NCBI RefSeq assembly: GCF_021173675.1
Contig: NZ_JAIHON010000015.1
Location: 184,318 to 248,317 of the forward strand
Source: Streptomyces lincolnensis
GTDB taxonomy: Bacteria; Actinomycetota; Actinomycetes; Streptomycetales; Streptomycetaceae
Length of the DNA stretch: 64,000 bases
Reading direction: 5' to 3'
This document shows, piece by piece, positions 23,311-32,418 of this stretch. Position numbers and translations under genes: made by a program. The notes under the pieces are model-generated. The model worked only from the letters and a program-made list of their open reading frames with translations. It did not search any database and was not told where the DNA came from. Positions within the stretch are counted from its first letter, which is position 1, and each line of letters begins with the position of its first letter.

Positions 23311-25295
23311 TGGCCACCGCCACCGCGTCCGGTCCCATACGGCTCACCGGAATCGGCGCCCTGCTCCGGCACCGCGTCGCCGCCAAGCTCCTGCTGCTCG
23401 CCGTCGCCGCGGCCGTGCTCGTGCCGATCGCCAACGCGCAGTGGGCCTCCGGCGCCTGGCCGGACGCCCTCACCGTCGACCTGACCTCGCCACTCGGCAG
23501 GGCCAGCGACTGGATCATCGACAACCGGGACAGCCACTGGCTGTTCACCCACTTCCTGGGCCACGTCTCCAACGCCATCGTGATCTCGGTGCGCGCCGTC
23601 TACCTGGTGCTCCTCGCGGGCGGCTGGGCCGGTGTCGTCGCCGGTGCCGCGCTGGTCGCCTGGCGGGTCGCGGGCGTGCGGCTCGCGGCCCTGACGGCCG
23701 TCTCGTTCGGCGTGTGCGGGCTGCTCGGCATGTGGGTGCCGACCATGCAGACGCTGGCCCTGATGGTCGTGGCCGTCCTCGCGTCCGTCGTGCTCGGCAT
23801 GCTCATGGGGCTCGCCGCCGGCCTCAGCGACCGGGTCTTCCGCATCCTGCGGCCGGTCCTGGACACCATGCAGGTCCTGCCGGCCTTCTCCTACCTGCTG
23901 CCGGTCGCCCTGATCTTCGGCGTCGGCGTGCCCGCCGCGGTCCTCGCGACCGTCGTGTACGCGGCCCCGCCGATGGCCCGGCTCACCGCGCTCGGCCTGC
24001 GCGGCGCCGACAGCGGAGTGCTGGAGGCCGTGACCTCGCTCGGCACCACCGCCCGCCAGCGTCTGTTCTCGGCCCGTCTCCCGCTGGCCCGCAAGGAACT
24101 CCTGCTCGGCCTCAACCAGACGATCATGATGGCCCTGTCCATGGCCGTCATCGCCTCGATGATCGGCGGCGCCGGCCTCGGTGACCGCGTCTACCAGGCG
24201 CTCGGCACCGTGGACGTCGGCGCGGCCCTCGCGGCCGGCATCCCGATCGTGCTGCTCGCCGTGGTCCTCGACCGGGTGACGGGCGCCGCCGGTGAGGGGC
24301 TGGGCGCTCAGGCCGAGGAGGACACCTCGCCGCTGCGCGGTCGGCGCGGCTGGTCCCTGGCCGCCGCCGTGACCCTCGCCGTCGCGCTCGCCGCCCGGTT
24401 CGCCGGCCGCCTGGAGTGGCCGACGAGCTGGACCGTCGACATCGTCGAGCCGGTCAACACCGCCAAGGACTGGATGGTCGACCACCTCTACACCGGCGTG
24501 CCCGTCGTCGGCGGCACCGCCGACTGGGCCGCGCACTTCACCACCTGGGTCCTCGACCCGGTCCGCGACGGGCTCCAGGACCTGCCCTGGTGGTCGGTGC
24601 TGCTCGTCGTCGCGGCCCTCGCCTGGACCATCGGCACCTGGCAGACCGCCCTGACCGCCGTCCTCGCCATGGCCGGGATCGGCGTCCTGGGCGTCTGGGA
24701 CAAGTCCCTCGACACCCTCGCGCAGGTCCTCGCGGCCGTCGCCGTCACCGTCGTCCTCGGCTTCGCGATCGGCATCGCCACCGCCCGGAGCACCCGCCTC
24801 GAACGGCTCCTGCGGCCCGTGCTCGACGTCTTCCAGACGATGCCGCAGTTCGTGTACCTGATCCCGGTCGTCGCCCTCTTCGGCATCGGCCGCGCCCCCG
24901 CGGTCGCCGCGGCCGTCATCTACGCGCTGCCCGCCGTCATCCGCATCACCACCCAGGGGCTGCGCCAGGTCGACGGCGCCGCGATGGAGGCCTCGCGCTC
25001 GCTCGGCGCCACCAGCTGGCAGCAACTGCGCCAGGTCCAGCTCCCGCTGGCCCGCCCCGCGCTGCTGCTCGCCCTGAACCAGGCCGTCGTCCTGGTCCTC
25101 GCCGTCGTCGTCATCGGCGCCCTGGTCGGCGGAGGCGCGCTCGGCTACGACGTGGTGTTCGGCATCGCCCAGGGCGACCTGGCGACCGGCATGGTCGGCG
25201 GCGTCGCCATCGTCTGCCTCGGCCTGATGCTGGACCGGGTGACCCAGCCCACGACCCGCCGTGACCATGGCGCCGGCCCGACGAAGGGAGCGTGA
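23310..25295 (+). CDS. Fused double permease of the betaine ABC transporter
   Basis: 661 residues, about twice the length of ProW. Two homologous permease modules are joined in one chain. The first has VLDTMQVLPAFSYLLPVALI and the EAA-like loop EAVTSLGTTARQRLFSARLP. The second has VLDVFQTMPQFVYLIPVVAL and EASRSLGATSWQQLRQVQLP. Each is preceded by its own periplasmic loop containing a P.SW.VD/LTVDL stretch and followed by GG.GLG/GGGALG and LDRVT. Normally two ProW copies form the channel; here one chain can supply both halves, allowing the halves to diverge. It overlaps the ATPase gene and is followed directly by the binding lipoprotein. Confidence 0.93.
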   Translation: MATATASGPIRLTGIGALLRHRVAAKLLLLAVAAAVLVPIANAQWASGAWPDALTVDLTSPLGRASDWIIDNRDSHWLFTHFLGHVSNAIVISVRAVYLVLLAGGWAGVVAGAALVAWRVAGVRLAALTAVSFGVCGLLGMWVPTMQTLALMVVAVLASVVLGMLMGLAAGLSDRVFRILRPVLDTMQVLPAFSYLLPVALIFGVGVPAAVLATVVYAAPPMARLTALGLRGADSGVLEAVTSLGTTARQRLFSARLPLARKELLLGLNQTIMMALSMAVIASMIGGAGLGDRVYQALGTVDVGAALAAGIPIVLLAVVLDRVTGAAGEGLGAQAEEDTSPLRGRRGWSLAAAVTLAVALAARFAGRLEWPTSWTVDIVEPVNTAKDWMVDHLYTGVPVVGGTADWAAHFTTWVLDPVRDGLQDLPWWSVLLVVAALAWTIGTWQTALTAVLAMAGIGVLGVWDKSLDTLAQVLAAVAVTVVLGFAIGIATARSTRLERLLRPVLDVFQTMPQFVYLIPVVALFGIGRAPAVAAAVIYALPAVIRITTQGLRQVDGAAMEASRSLGATSWQQLRQVQLPLARPALLLALNQAVVLVLAVVVIGALVGGGALGYDVVFGIAQGDLATGMVGGVAIVCLGLMLDRVTQPTTRRDHGAGPTKGA

Positions 25296-25296
25296 C

Positions 25297-26250
25297 ATGC
25301 GACGACGTACGACAGCCCTGGCGGGCTCGCTGCTGTTGCTGACCGTGACCGGGTGCGGCGCCGCCGACATGACCAAGCAGGCGTCCCCGTACGCCAACGC
25401 GGGAGGCGCCAAGACCGTGACGCTCTCCGTGCAGAGCTGGGTGGGCGCCCAGGCGGACGTGGCGGTGGCCGAGTACCTGCTCAAGCACGAGCTGGGCTAC
25501 CGGGTCGACCGGGTCCAGATCGACGAGGTCCCGGCCTGGGACGCCCTCAGCCAGGGCCGCGTCGACGCGATCCTGGAGGACTGGGGCCACCCCGAGCAGG
25601 AACAGCGCTACGTCAAGGACAAGAAGACGATCACGCCCGGCGGCGACCTCGGCGTGACCGGCCACATCGGCTGGTTCGTCCCGACGTACTTCGCGAAGAA
25701 GCACCCGGACGTCACCGACTGGAAGAACCTCAACAAGTACGCCTCGCAGTTCCGCACCGCCGAGAGCGGCGGCCAGGGCCAGCTGATGGACGGCTCCCCG
25801 TCGTACGTCACCAACGACAAGGCCCTCGTGCAGAACCTCGGCCTCGACTACAAGGTCGTCTTCGCGGGCTCCGAGGCGGCGCAGATCACCCAGATCGAGC
25901 AGTTCGCCAAGGAGAACAAGCCCTTCCTGACGTACTGGTACAAGCCGCAGTGGCTGTTCGAGAAGGTGCCGATGACGGAGGTGAAGCTGCCCGCGTACAA
26001 GGAGGGCTGCGACGCCGACCCGGAGAAGGTCAAGTGCGCCTACCCGCACACCCCGCTCCAGAAGTACCTCAACGCCGACTTCGCCGAGAACGGCGGCAAG
26101 GCGGCCACCTTCCTGAAGAACTTCAAGTGGAGCGAGGACGACCAGAACGAGGTCGCCCTCGACATCGCCGACAAGAAGATGTCCCCGCAGGACGCGGCCG
26201 AGAAGTGGGTCAAGAACCACAGGTCCACCTGGCAGGCCTGGCTGCCCTGA
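25297..26250 (+). CDS. Glycine betaine/choline-binding lipoprotein (OpuAC/ProX type)
   Basis: 317 residues from the ATG at 25297, preceded by GAAGGGAGCGTGAC. The signal is of lipoprotein type with lipobox TVTGC (Cys about 24). The mature protein follows the OpuAC fold: SVQSWVGAQADVAVAEYLL, VPAWDALSQGRVDAILEDWG, GVTGHIGWFVPTYFAKKHP, and FLTYWYKPQWLFEKV. The tryptophans and tyrosines there would build the aromatic cage for a quaternary amine. It completes an ATPase-permease-binder set. Its stop directly abuts the stop of the convergent gene at 26251 with no spacer. Confidence 0.93.
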   Translation: MRRRTTALAGSLLLLTVTGCGAADMTKQASPYANAGGAKTVTLSVQSWVGAQADVAVAEYLLKHELGYRVDRVQIDEVPAWDALSQGRVDAILEDWGHPEQEQRYVKDKKTITPGGDLGVTGHIGWFVPTYFAKKHPDVTDWKNLNKYASQFRTAESGGQGQLMDGSPSYVTNDKALVQNLGLDYKVVFAGSEAAQITQIEQFAKENKPFLTYWYKPQWLFEKVPMTEVKLPAYKEGCDADPEKVKCAYPHTPLQKYLNADFAENGGKAATFLKNFKWSEDDQNEVALDIADKKMSPQDAAEKWVKNHRSTWQAWLP

Positions 26251-27027
26251 TCACCCTCCGGGCTGTGCGAGCCGTCCGGACCCGGGCTGTGCGAGGAGTC
26301 CGGCACCGGGCTGTGCGAGCCCTCCGGCGAACTGGCCCACGGCCGCCGCGGCCCACCGTTGCAGCCCCGGCCCGAACGTGACGCGCGTGGCCCCGAGTTC
26401 ACCGAGTTCGGTGGGCGAGGGGCCGCCGTCGAGGTCCGCGAACACGTTGAGCGGCCCCTGGATCCCGGACCGCAGCAGGGGCAGTACGGTCGTCGGGGCG
26501 CCGATCGGATACACGCAGTCGGCGCCCGCGGCGACGTACAACGCGGCCCGCTCGAGGGCCCGTTCGGGATCGGTCACGCCCCGCACGAAGGTGTCCACGC
26601 GGGCGTTGACGAACAGCAGGTCCCCGGCGGCGTACCGCACCTCGGCGAGCCAGTCCGCGTGCTCGCGCGGGTCCTTGAGAACGCCCCCGACGGAGTCCTC
26701 CAGGTTGCAGCCGACGACACCCGCCTCCAGCAGCCGCTCGACCAGCTCCTTCGGCGGGAGCCCGTACCCGCCCTCCACATCCGCCGACACCGGCACGTCC
26801 ACGGCCCGCACGATCCGCGCCACCGCCGCGAACATCTCCTCGGCCGGCGTCTGCCCGTCCTCGTACCCGAGCGAGGCGGCGACCCCCGCGCTGGGCGTCG
26901 CGAGCGCGGGGAACCCGGCCTCCACCAGGGCCCGCGCGCTGGCCGCGTCCCAAGGGCCGGGCAGGACAAGGGGGTTGTCCGGGGTACGGCCCCTGTGCAG
27001 GGCGCGGAAGATCTCTACCTCGGTCAC
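26251..27027 (-). CDS. Isocitrate lyase/PEP-mutase family protein
   Basis: 258 residues of the PEP mutase/isocitrate lyase superfamily, a TIM-barrel of C-C or P-C bond lyases. Marks are GPWDAASARALVEAGFPALA, VPVSADVEGGYG with the metal-binding acidic residues, GVVGCNLEDSVGG, and FVNARVDTF. The usual KKCGH-like loop of isocitrate lyase is absent, so it belongs to the small oxaloacetate-hydrolase/PEP-mutase-like group of unknown substrate. The C-terminus carries three copies of an eight-residue (G)LAQPG repeat encoded by a 24-bp tandem repeat. It starts the string of minus-strand genes that ends at the abutting stop at 26250/26251. Confidence 0.85.
   Translation of the reverse strand: MTEVEIFRALHRGRTPDNPLVLPGPWDAASARALVEAGFPALATPSAGVAASLGYEDGQTPAEEMFAAVARIVRAVDVPVSADVEGGYGLPPKELVERLLEAGVVGCNLEDSVGGVLKDPREHADWLAEVRYAAGDLLFVNARVDTFVRGVTDPERALERAALYVAAGADCVYPIGAPTTVLPLLRSGIQGPLNVFADLDGGPSPTELGELGATRVTFGPGLQRWAAAAVGQFAGGLAQPGAGLLAQPGSGRLAQPGG
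26256..26320. repeat. 24-bp period tandem repeat in the 3' end of the PEP-mutase-like gene
   Basis: The core CCGGGCTGTGCGAG occurs at 26258, 26282 and 26306. Translated on the minus strand it gives three LAQPG units at the C-terminus, just inside the stop codon, so the reading frame is kept. Confidence 0.85.
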
Positions 27028-27470
27028 GGCTGGTGTCCCCCCGGCGGGATCCGGCGGGCGACCATCACCCGGTTCCAGTTGTTGATGGCGGCGATCAGAC
27101 CGACGAGATGGGCGAGTTGCCCCTCGTCGAAGTGCTTGGCGGCCCGTTCGTACACCGCGTCCGGCACGAACCCCTCCGTCAGGACGGTCACCGCCTCCGT
27201 CAGCGCGAGCGCGGCCCGCTCCCGCTCGTCGTAGACGCCCTCCGCCTCCTCCCAGGCGCTCAGCAGATCGAGCTGCCTCTCGCTCACCCCGTGCTCGCGG
27301 GCGATCGCGAGATGCATGTCGAGGCAGAACGCGCAGTGGTTGAGCTGCGAGGCCCGGATCACCACCAGCTCGGCGAGCGCGGGATCGCCCAGGCCCTTCT
27401 TCGCGGCGCCGCTGAGGGCGGACATGGCCTGCGCGACCGCCCCGTCCAACAGCCGGGTACGCGCCGTCAC
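27024..27470 (-). CDS. AhpD-like carboxymuconolactone decarboxylase family protein
   Basis: 148 residues. The redox motif SQLNHCAFCLDMH has the CxxC plus downstream His of AhpD-type alkylhydroperoxidases. The C-terminal INNWNRVMVARRIPPG is typical of this short family. It overlaps the next downstream gene by 4 bp and the upstream paralogue by 4 bp, so three genes (27467, 27024, 26251) form one translationally coupled string. It may protect against peroxides or act as a redox partner. No direct link to the PEP-mutase-like product is evident. Confidence 0.88.
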   Translation of the reverse strand: MTARTRLLDGAVAQAMSALSGAAKKGLGDPALAELVVIRASQLNHCAFCLDMHLAIAREHGVSERQLDLLSAWEEAEGVYDERERAALALTEAVTVLTEGFVPDAVYERAAKHFDEGQLAHLVGLIAAINNWNRVMVARRIPPGGHQP

Positions 27471-27976
27471 GCGTGCTGCCCCGGCTGGTAGTGCCCCGGC
27501 GCCATCCGGCAGGTCACCCCGAACCGGTTCCAGGCGTTGATCACCGCGATCGCGGCGATGACGGCGGACAGCTCGGCCTCGTCGAAGTGCTTCGCCGCGT
27601 TCTCATAGACCTCGTCGGGCACGAACCCGTCGGTCAACACCGTCACGGCCTCCGTCAGCTCCAGCGCCGCGAGCTCCTTGGCGGTGTAGAAGTGCCGCGA
27701 CTCGTCCCAGGCGCTGAGCTGCACGATCCGCTCGACGCTCTCGCCGGACGCGAGGGCGTCCTTGGTGTGCATGTCGATGCAGAAGGCGCAGTGGTTGATC
27801 TGGGAGGCGCGGATCTTCACCAGCTCGTACAGCGTGTGGTCGATGCTCTTCCGGGCGGCGGTCTCCAGCCGGACCATCGCCTTGTAGACCTCGGGCGCGT
27901 GCCGGGCCCAGTCCAGCCGCGCGGGCCGTTCGGCGGTGTACTCCACGGTCGTCGGGTCATCGGTGTGTGTCGTCAT
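27467..27976 (-). CDS. AhpD-like carboxymuconolactone decarboxylase family protein
   Basis: 169 residues from the ATG giving MTTHTDDPTT; the longer open frame runs over the divergent promoter. It carries ASQINHCAFCIDMH and IAVINAWNRFGVTCRM and is about half identical to the protein encoded just downstream, a tandem duplication. First gene of a three-gene operon. It diverges from a MocR-type regulator across only 47 bp, the usual place for such a regulator to control both sides. Confidence 0.88.
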   Translation of the reverse strand: MTTHTDDPTTVEYTAERPARLDWARHAPEVYKAMVRLETAARKSIDHTLYELVKIRASQINHCAFCIDMHTKDALASGESVERIVQLSAWDESRHFYTAKELAALELTEAVTVLTDGFVPDEVYENAAKHFDEAELSAVIAAIAVINAWNRFGVTCRMAPGHYQPGQHA

Positions 27977-28023
27977 GCCCTCGACCCTAGGAGTGAGGCA
28001 GCCCAGGGGTATGGTCCATTCCC

Positions 28024-29409
28024 ATGGCGAGATCCTGGGCCACTTTGGGCGTCGACCTGCACCTGGAGCCGACCGGACCCGGCCTGCGCCGGGGCCTGAC
28101 CGACGCCCTGCGCGAGGCGGTCCGCTCCGGCCGGCTCGCCCCCGGCACCCGTCTGCCGTCCTCCCGCGCACTCGCCGTCGACCTCGGGATCGCCCGCAAC
28201 ACCGTCGCCGACGCCTACGCCGACCTGGTCGCCGAGGGCTGGCTCACCGCCCGCCAGGGCTCGGGCACACGCGTCGCGGAACGCGTGGTCGTCCCCCCGT
28301 CCGGCACACCCCGTGCCCACCGGAACAGCGCGCACCCCACCTACGACCTGCGCCCCGGCACCCCCGACCTCGCCGCCTTCCCCCGCGCCGCATGGCTCAA
28401 GGCCGCCCGCCGCGCCCTCACCGCCGCCCCCAACGAAGCCTTCGGCTACGGCGATCCGCGCGGCCGCGTCGAACTGCGCACCGCCCTCGCCGGCTACCTC
28501 GCCCGCGCCCGCGGCGTCCGCACCGACCCCGACCGGATCCTCGTCGTCTCCGGCTTCCGCCACGGCCTGCGCATCCTCGGCACGATCCTGCACGCACGCG
28601 GGACACGGGCCGTCGCCGTCGAGTCGTACGGCCTCACCTTCCACGAACAGCAACTGACCGCGGCGGGGCTGCGCACCTCACCCCTGCCGTTCGACGACCT
28701 CGGCACGAACGTGGCCGGGCTGACGGACGAGGGAGCCGTCCTGCTCACCCCCGCCCACCAGTTCCCGATGGGCCTCCCCCTGCACCGCGACCGGCGGGCG
28801 GCCCTCGTGGACTGGGCCCGACGCACCGGTGGGCTGGTCCTGGAGGACGACTACGACGGTGAGTTCCGCTACGACCGCCAGCCCGTCGGCGCCCTCCAGG
28901 GGCTGGACCCCGACCGCGTCGCCTATCTGGGCACCGCGAGCAAGTCCCTCGCCCCCGGCCTGCGACTGGCCTGGATGGTGCTTCCGCCCGGACTGGTGGA
29001 GGCGGCGACGGACGCCAAGGGAGGTGGCGAGACCTGCGGGGTGCCCGACCAGCTGACCCTGGCCGAGTTCCTCACCTCCGGCGCCTACGACCGCCACGTC
29101 CGCGCCTCCCGACTCCGCTACCGCCGCCGCCGGGACGCCCTCGTCACCGCCCTCGCCACCCGCGCCCCCGAGGTGCACGTCACGGGAATCGCCGCCGGCC
29201 TGCACGCCGTCCTCCGCCTCCCGCCCGGCACCGAGCAGACCGTGATCCAAGCGGCCGCCTGGCAGGGCCTGGCCCTCCACGGCCTCTCCTACTTCCGCCA
29301 CGCCTCGGCCGCCGCCGACCCGACGGACGCCCTCGTCGTGGGCTACGGCACCCCACCGGACAGTGCGTGGGCGGGGGCGTTGGAGGCGCTGTGCAGGGTG
29401 TTGCCGTGA
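28024..29409 (+). CDS. MocR/PdxR-type GntR regulator with aminotransferase domain
   Basis: 461 residues. The N-terminal winged helix of the GntR family (LREAVRSGRLAPGTRLPSSR, DLGIARNTVADAYADLVAEG) is joined to a fold-type I aminotransferase-like domain. The PLP Lys lies in LGTASKSLAPGLRLAW and the PLP-phosphate/ring region in GLVLEDDYDGEFRYD. Such proteins bind PLP or an adduct and regulate a divergent gene. Here the divergent targets are the two AhpD-like genes and the PEP-mutase-like gene, with promoters overlapping in a 47-bp gap. The start ATG overlaps that promoter region, so the mRNA leader must be very short. Confidence 0.9.
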   Translation: MARSWATLGVDLHLEPTGPGLRRGLTDALREAVRSGRLAPGTRLPSSRALAVDLGIARNTVADAYADLVAEGWLTARQGSGTRVAERVVVPPSGTPRAHRNSAHPTYDLRPGTPDLAAFPRAAWLKAARRALTAAPNEAFGYGDPRGRVELRTALAGYLARARGVRTDPDRILVVSGFRHGLRILGTILHARGTRAVAVESYGLTFHEQQLTAAGLRTSPLPFDDLGTNVAGLTDEGAVLLTPAHQFPMGLPLHRDRRAALVDWARRTGGLVLEDDYDGEFRYDRQPVGALQGLDPDRVAYLGTASKSLAPGLRLAWMVLPPGLVEAATDAKGGGETCGVPDQLTLAEFLTSGAYDRHVRASRLRYRRRRDALVTALATRAPEVHVTGIAAGLHAVLRLPPGTEQTVIQAAAWQGLALHGLSYFRHASAAADPTDALVVGYGTPPDSAWAGALEALCRVLP

Positions 29410-29604
29410 GGGGAGGCGGGGGGTGCTGTATGCGTGTGGGAGTTGGGGGGAGCCCCCGACACTCCCACGTCCAGCCGGGGCGGACCCCGGCCACCGCAAG
29501 TGCCGTAGAAACCCCGGCCCATTGGCGTAATTCCGCGGCATTCACCACGTCCCCTCGTCGGCGGCCTGGATCCTGGACCGGAGCCAAGGTGCGGGGGAGG
29601 GGCT

Positions 29605-32418
29605 GTGACGGACGCTGCCATGCCCGAGGGACGCGGCGACGGGACGGTGTTCCTGGGACGCACCGACGAACTCGCCACACTGCGCCGCCTCTACGAGGAG
29701 GCGTCCACGGGCCGTCCGAGGCTGGTCCTGGTCGAAGGCCCCGCCGGTATCGGCAAGACGGCTCTCGTCCGGCACTTCGTCACCACCACCGCCCGCGGCC
29801 ACGTCCTGACCGCGGCCGGCGAGGAGAACGAGACGGACCTCCCGTACGGCGTCCTGAGCCAGCTCCTGGGCACGGGCCGAACCCACTCGCCGGTTCCCGC
29901 CCCCGTCCCCGCGCCTGGCCGCCCGATGCTCAGCGACCCTCTCACCGCCGGCGCCGAACTCCTCGAACCCCTGGGCGAGTTGCAGCGCGACGAACCCGTC
30001 GTGCTGGTCGTCGACGACGCGCACTGGGCCGACATACCCTCGCTGCACGCCCTGACCTTCGCCCTGCGCCGCCTGCGCGCCGACCGCGTCCTCGTCCTGC
30101 TCGCCCTGCGCGAGGTCCACGACCCGCGGCTGCCCGGCGGACTGCGCCGGATCCTCACCGACGACACCGCCGTACGACTGCGCCTGGCCGGGCTCGCGAC
30201 CGCCGACCTGGTGGGGCTCAGCGCCCGCTTCCTCACCGAACCGCTGCCACCGGCCGCCGCCCGGCGCCTGCACACCCACACCCGGGGCAACCCGCTGCAC
30301 TGCCGGGCCCTCCTGGAGGAGGTACCGGCCACCGCGCTCCGCTCCACCGGCGCCACCCTGCCCGCCCCGCGGTCGTACACCTCCTTCGTCCTGGACCGGC
30401 TCGCCCGCTGCGGACCGGCCGCCCGTGAGCTGGTCCGGGCCGCGGCCGTCCTCGGCACCCACTGCACCCTGGCCCGCGCCGCCCGCCTCGCCGAGATCGC
30501 CGACCCGCTGCCCACCCTCGCCGAGGCCCTGACCCACGGGCTGCTCCAAGAGGCCCCGCACCACACGGCGACCGCCATCGCGTTCCCCCACCCCCTGGTC
30601 CGCGCGGCCGTCTACCACGGGCTCGGCCCCGTGCTGCGCACCGCACTGCACCTCCGGGCCGCCCGGACCGAGGACGACGAGTTCACCCGGCTGCACCACC
30701 GCGCGCTCGCCGCCCACGGCCCCGACGACGCGCTGTCCGCCGAACTCGCCGACTGTGCCCGGCGGCGCGGCACCGTCGGCCGCTGGGTGGAGGCCGCCCC
30801 CCTCCTGCGCCACGCGGCCCGGCTTGCCTCCCACCCCCGGGAGCGGGGCCGCCTCGACTGCGAGGCCGTCGAGGCCTACCTGTTCGACGGCCGGGAGGAA
30901 GAGGCCGCCGCCGTCGCCGCCGCGCTCCCCGACGCGACCGACGACGCCGTACGGTGCTGCGCCCGCGGCCACCTCGCCCTGCTCGCCGGACACATCACGC
31001 AGGCCCGGACCCTGCTGGACGAGGCATGGCGGCTGCGCACCCCCGGGGCGGACCCCGGGCTCGACGCGCGGATCGCGGAACAGCAGGTGATGGTCCACAT
31101 GCTGGGCGGCCACGCCACCCAGGTGTGCCAGTGGGCCGCACCGGCCCGCCACGACGGCGGCCGCGCCCGCTCCGGCGGCACCCTGCGCTTCATCCACCTC
31201 GCCGCACTCGGCCAACTGGGCGCCTTCGAGGAGGCATTTCAGCTGGCCGACGAGCTCCCCGACGCCGCGCTCGTGGGACCCGAGGACATCGAACTCCTCA
31301 TGGGCCGAGGCGCCCTGTACCTGTACACCGACCGTCCGACCCGGGCCCGCCCCGACCTGGAGCGGGCCGTGGAACTCGCCCGTCGGGGGCCTGTGCCGCT
31401 GCGGGTGATCTCCTTGACGATCCTGGCGAAGACCGAGTTTCTCCGCGGTGCGTGGGACCTGGCGGCGCTGCACTGGGAGACGGCCTCCTCGGTCGCCGTC
31501 GACCTCGGCCAGGGCTGGATCGCCCCCGTCGTGCACGCCGAGGCCGCGCTCCTGTTCGCCGCCCGGGGCGAGTTCGAGAGGGCCGAGCGGCATGTGACCC
31601 TCGCACGCGAGCATCCGGTGGTCCAGGAGTCCGCGATGGTGGAGGTCTTCGTGACCTACGGCTCCGCCCACCTGGCCTTCGTCCGCGGCGACCCGGCGAC
31701 CGCGGTGACCCTGCTGCGCACCCTCCTCGCCCACGAGGACCTGGACTTCACCGCCGAGCCGGGCGTTGTGCCCTGGCGTGACCTGCTGGCCGACGCTCTG
31801 GTCGCCACCGGCCGGCTCGACGAGGCCGAGGAGGTGCTGGACGCCCTGGAACGGCGGGCCCTGCGCCGCTCGCGCGCCTCGACCCTGGCGTCCGTCTGCC
31901 GGACCCGCGGCACCCTGTACGCCGCCCGCCGCGACCCGAAGTCCGCCCGGGACGCCTTCGCCGAGGCCCTCGACCGCGCCGCCCGCGTCGGCCTGCCCCT
32001 CGAACAGGCCCGTACCGAGCTCGACTTCGGCGCCTTCCTGCGCCGCGCCGGCCGCCGCGGCCCGGCCCTGGAACACCTGCGGGCGGCCCGCGCCCGCTTC
32101 GCTCGGCTCGGCGCCGTCCCCTATCTGCGGCACTGCGACCGGGAACTGACCGCCTGCGGCGCCACCCCCGACAGCACCACCGCCCCCGCGGCTCTCCCGC
32201 GGTCGCGGGAACACCTCACGCCCCAGGAGTACGCCGTCGCCCAACTCGCGGCGACCGGGCTGACCAACCGCCAGATCGCCCGCGAGCTGGTGCTCAGCGC
32301 GAAGACCGTCGAATACCACCTGAGCCATGCCTACGCCAAGCTCGGCATACGGTCACGGGTGGAACTCGTGGCCCTGGTGGGGCCGGTCCGCGCGGGGACC
32401 CCTACGGAAGGATCATGA
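29605..32418 (+). CDS. Large ATP-binding LuxR-family (LAL) transcription regulator
   Basis: 937 residues from a GTG with GGGGGAGGGG upstream. An AAA-type ATPase at the N-terminus has Walker A EGPAGIGKTALV and Walker B VVLVVDDAHWAD. A long helical TPR-like middle follows, and a C-terminal LuxR HTH (LTPQEYAVAQLAATGLTNRQ, then AKTVEYHLSHAYAKLGIRSR). LAL regulators often activate sugar or secondary-metabolite gene sets on binding an inducer. No biosynthetic cluster lies next to it, so the target is unclear. Its stop overlaps the convergent gene at 32402 by 17 bp. Confidence 0.92.
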   Translation: MTDAAMPEGRGDGTVFLGRTDELATLRRLYEEASTGRPRLVLVEGPAGIGKTALVRHFVTTTARGHVLTAAGEENETDLPYGVLSQLLGTGRTHSPVPAPVPAPGRPMLSDPLTAGAELLEPLGELQRDEPVVLVVDDAHWADIPSLHALTFALRRLRADRVLVLLALREVHDPRLPGGLRRILTDDTAVRLRLAGLATADLVGLSARFLTEPLPPAAARRLHTHTRGNPLHCRALLEEVPATALRSTGATLPAPRSYTSFVLDRLARCGPAARELVRAAAVLGTHCTLARAARLAEIADPLPTLAEALTHGLLQEAPHHTATAIAFPHPLVRAAVYHGLGPVLRTALHLRAARTEDDEFTRLHHRALAAHGPDDALSAELADCARRRGTVGRWVEAAPLLRHAARLASHPRERGRLDCEAVEAYLFDGREEEAAAVAAALPDATDDAVRCCARGHLALLAGHITQARTLLDEAWRLRTPGADPGLDARIAEQQVMVHMLGGHATQVCQWAAPARHDGGRARSGGTLRFIHLAALGQLGAFEEAFQLADELPDAALVGPEDIELLMGRGALYLYTDRPTRARPDLERAVELARRGPVPLRVISLTILAKTEFLRGAWDLAALHWETASSVAVDLGQGWIAPVVHAEAALLFAARGEFERAERHVTLAREHPVVQESAMVEVFVTYGSAHLAFVRGDPATAVTLLRTLLAHEDLDFTAEPGVVPWRDLLADALVATGRLDEAEEVLDALERRALRRSRASTLASVCRTRGTLYAARRDPKSARDAFAEALDRAARVGLPLEQARTELDFGAFLRRAGRRGPALEHLRAARARFARLGAVPYLRHCDRELTACGATPDSTTAPAALPRSREHLTPQEYAVAQLAATGLTNRQIARELVLSAKTVEYHLSHAYAKLGIRSRVELVALVGPVRAGTPTEGS

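Noticed and set aside
23007..25484. 825-codon minus-strand open frame opposite the betaine permease
   Set aside because: It is antisense to a clear permease and made of His/Asp/Gly-rich low-complexity sequence. High GC makes such frames frequent.
29542..32328. 928-codon minus-strand open frame opposite the LAL regulator
   Set aside because: Gly/Val/Glu-rich antisense shadow. The plus-strand frame has Walker motifs and a LuxR HTH.
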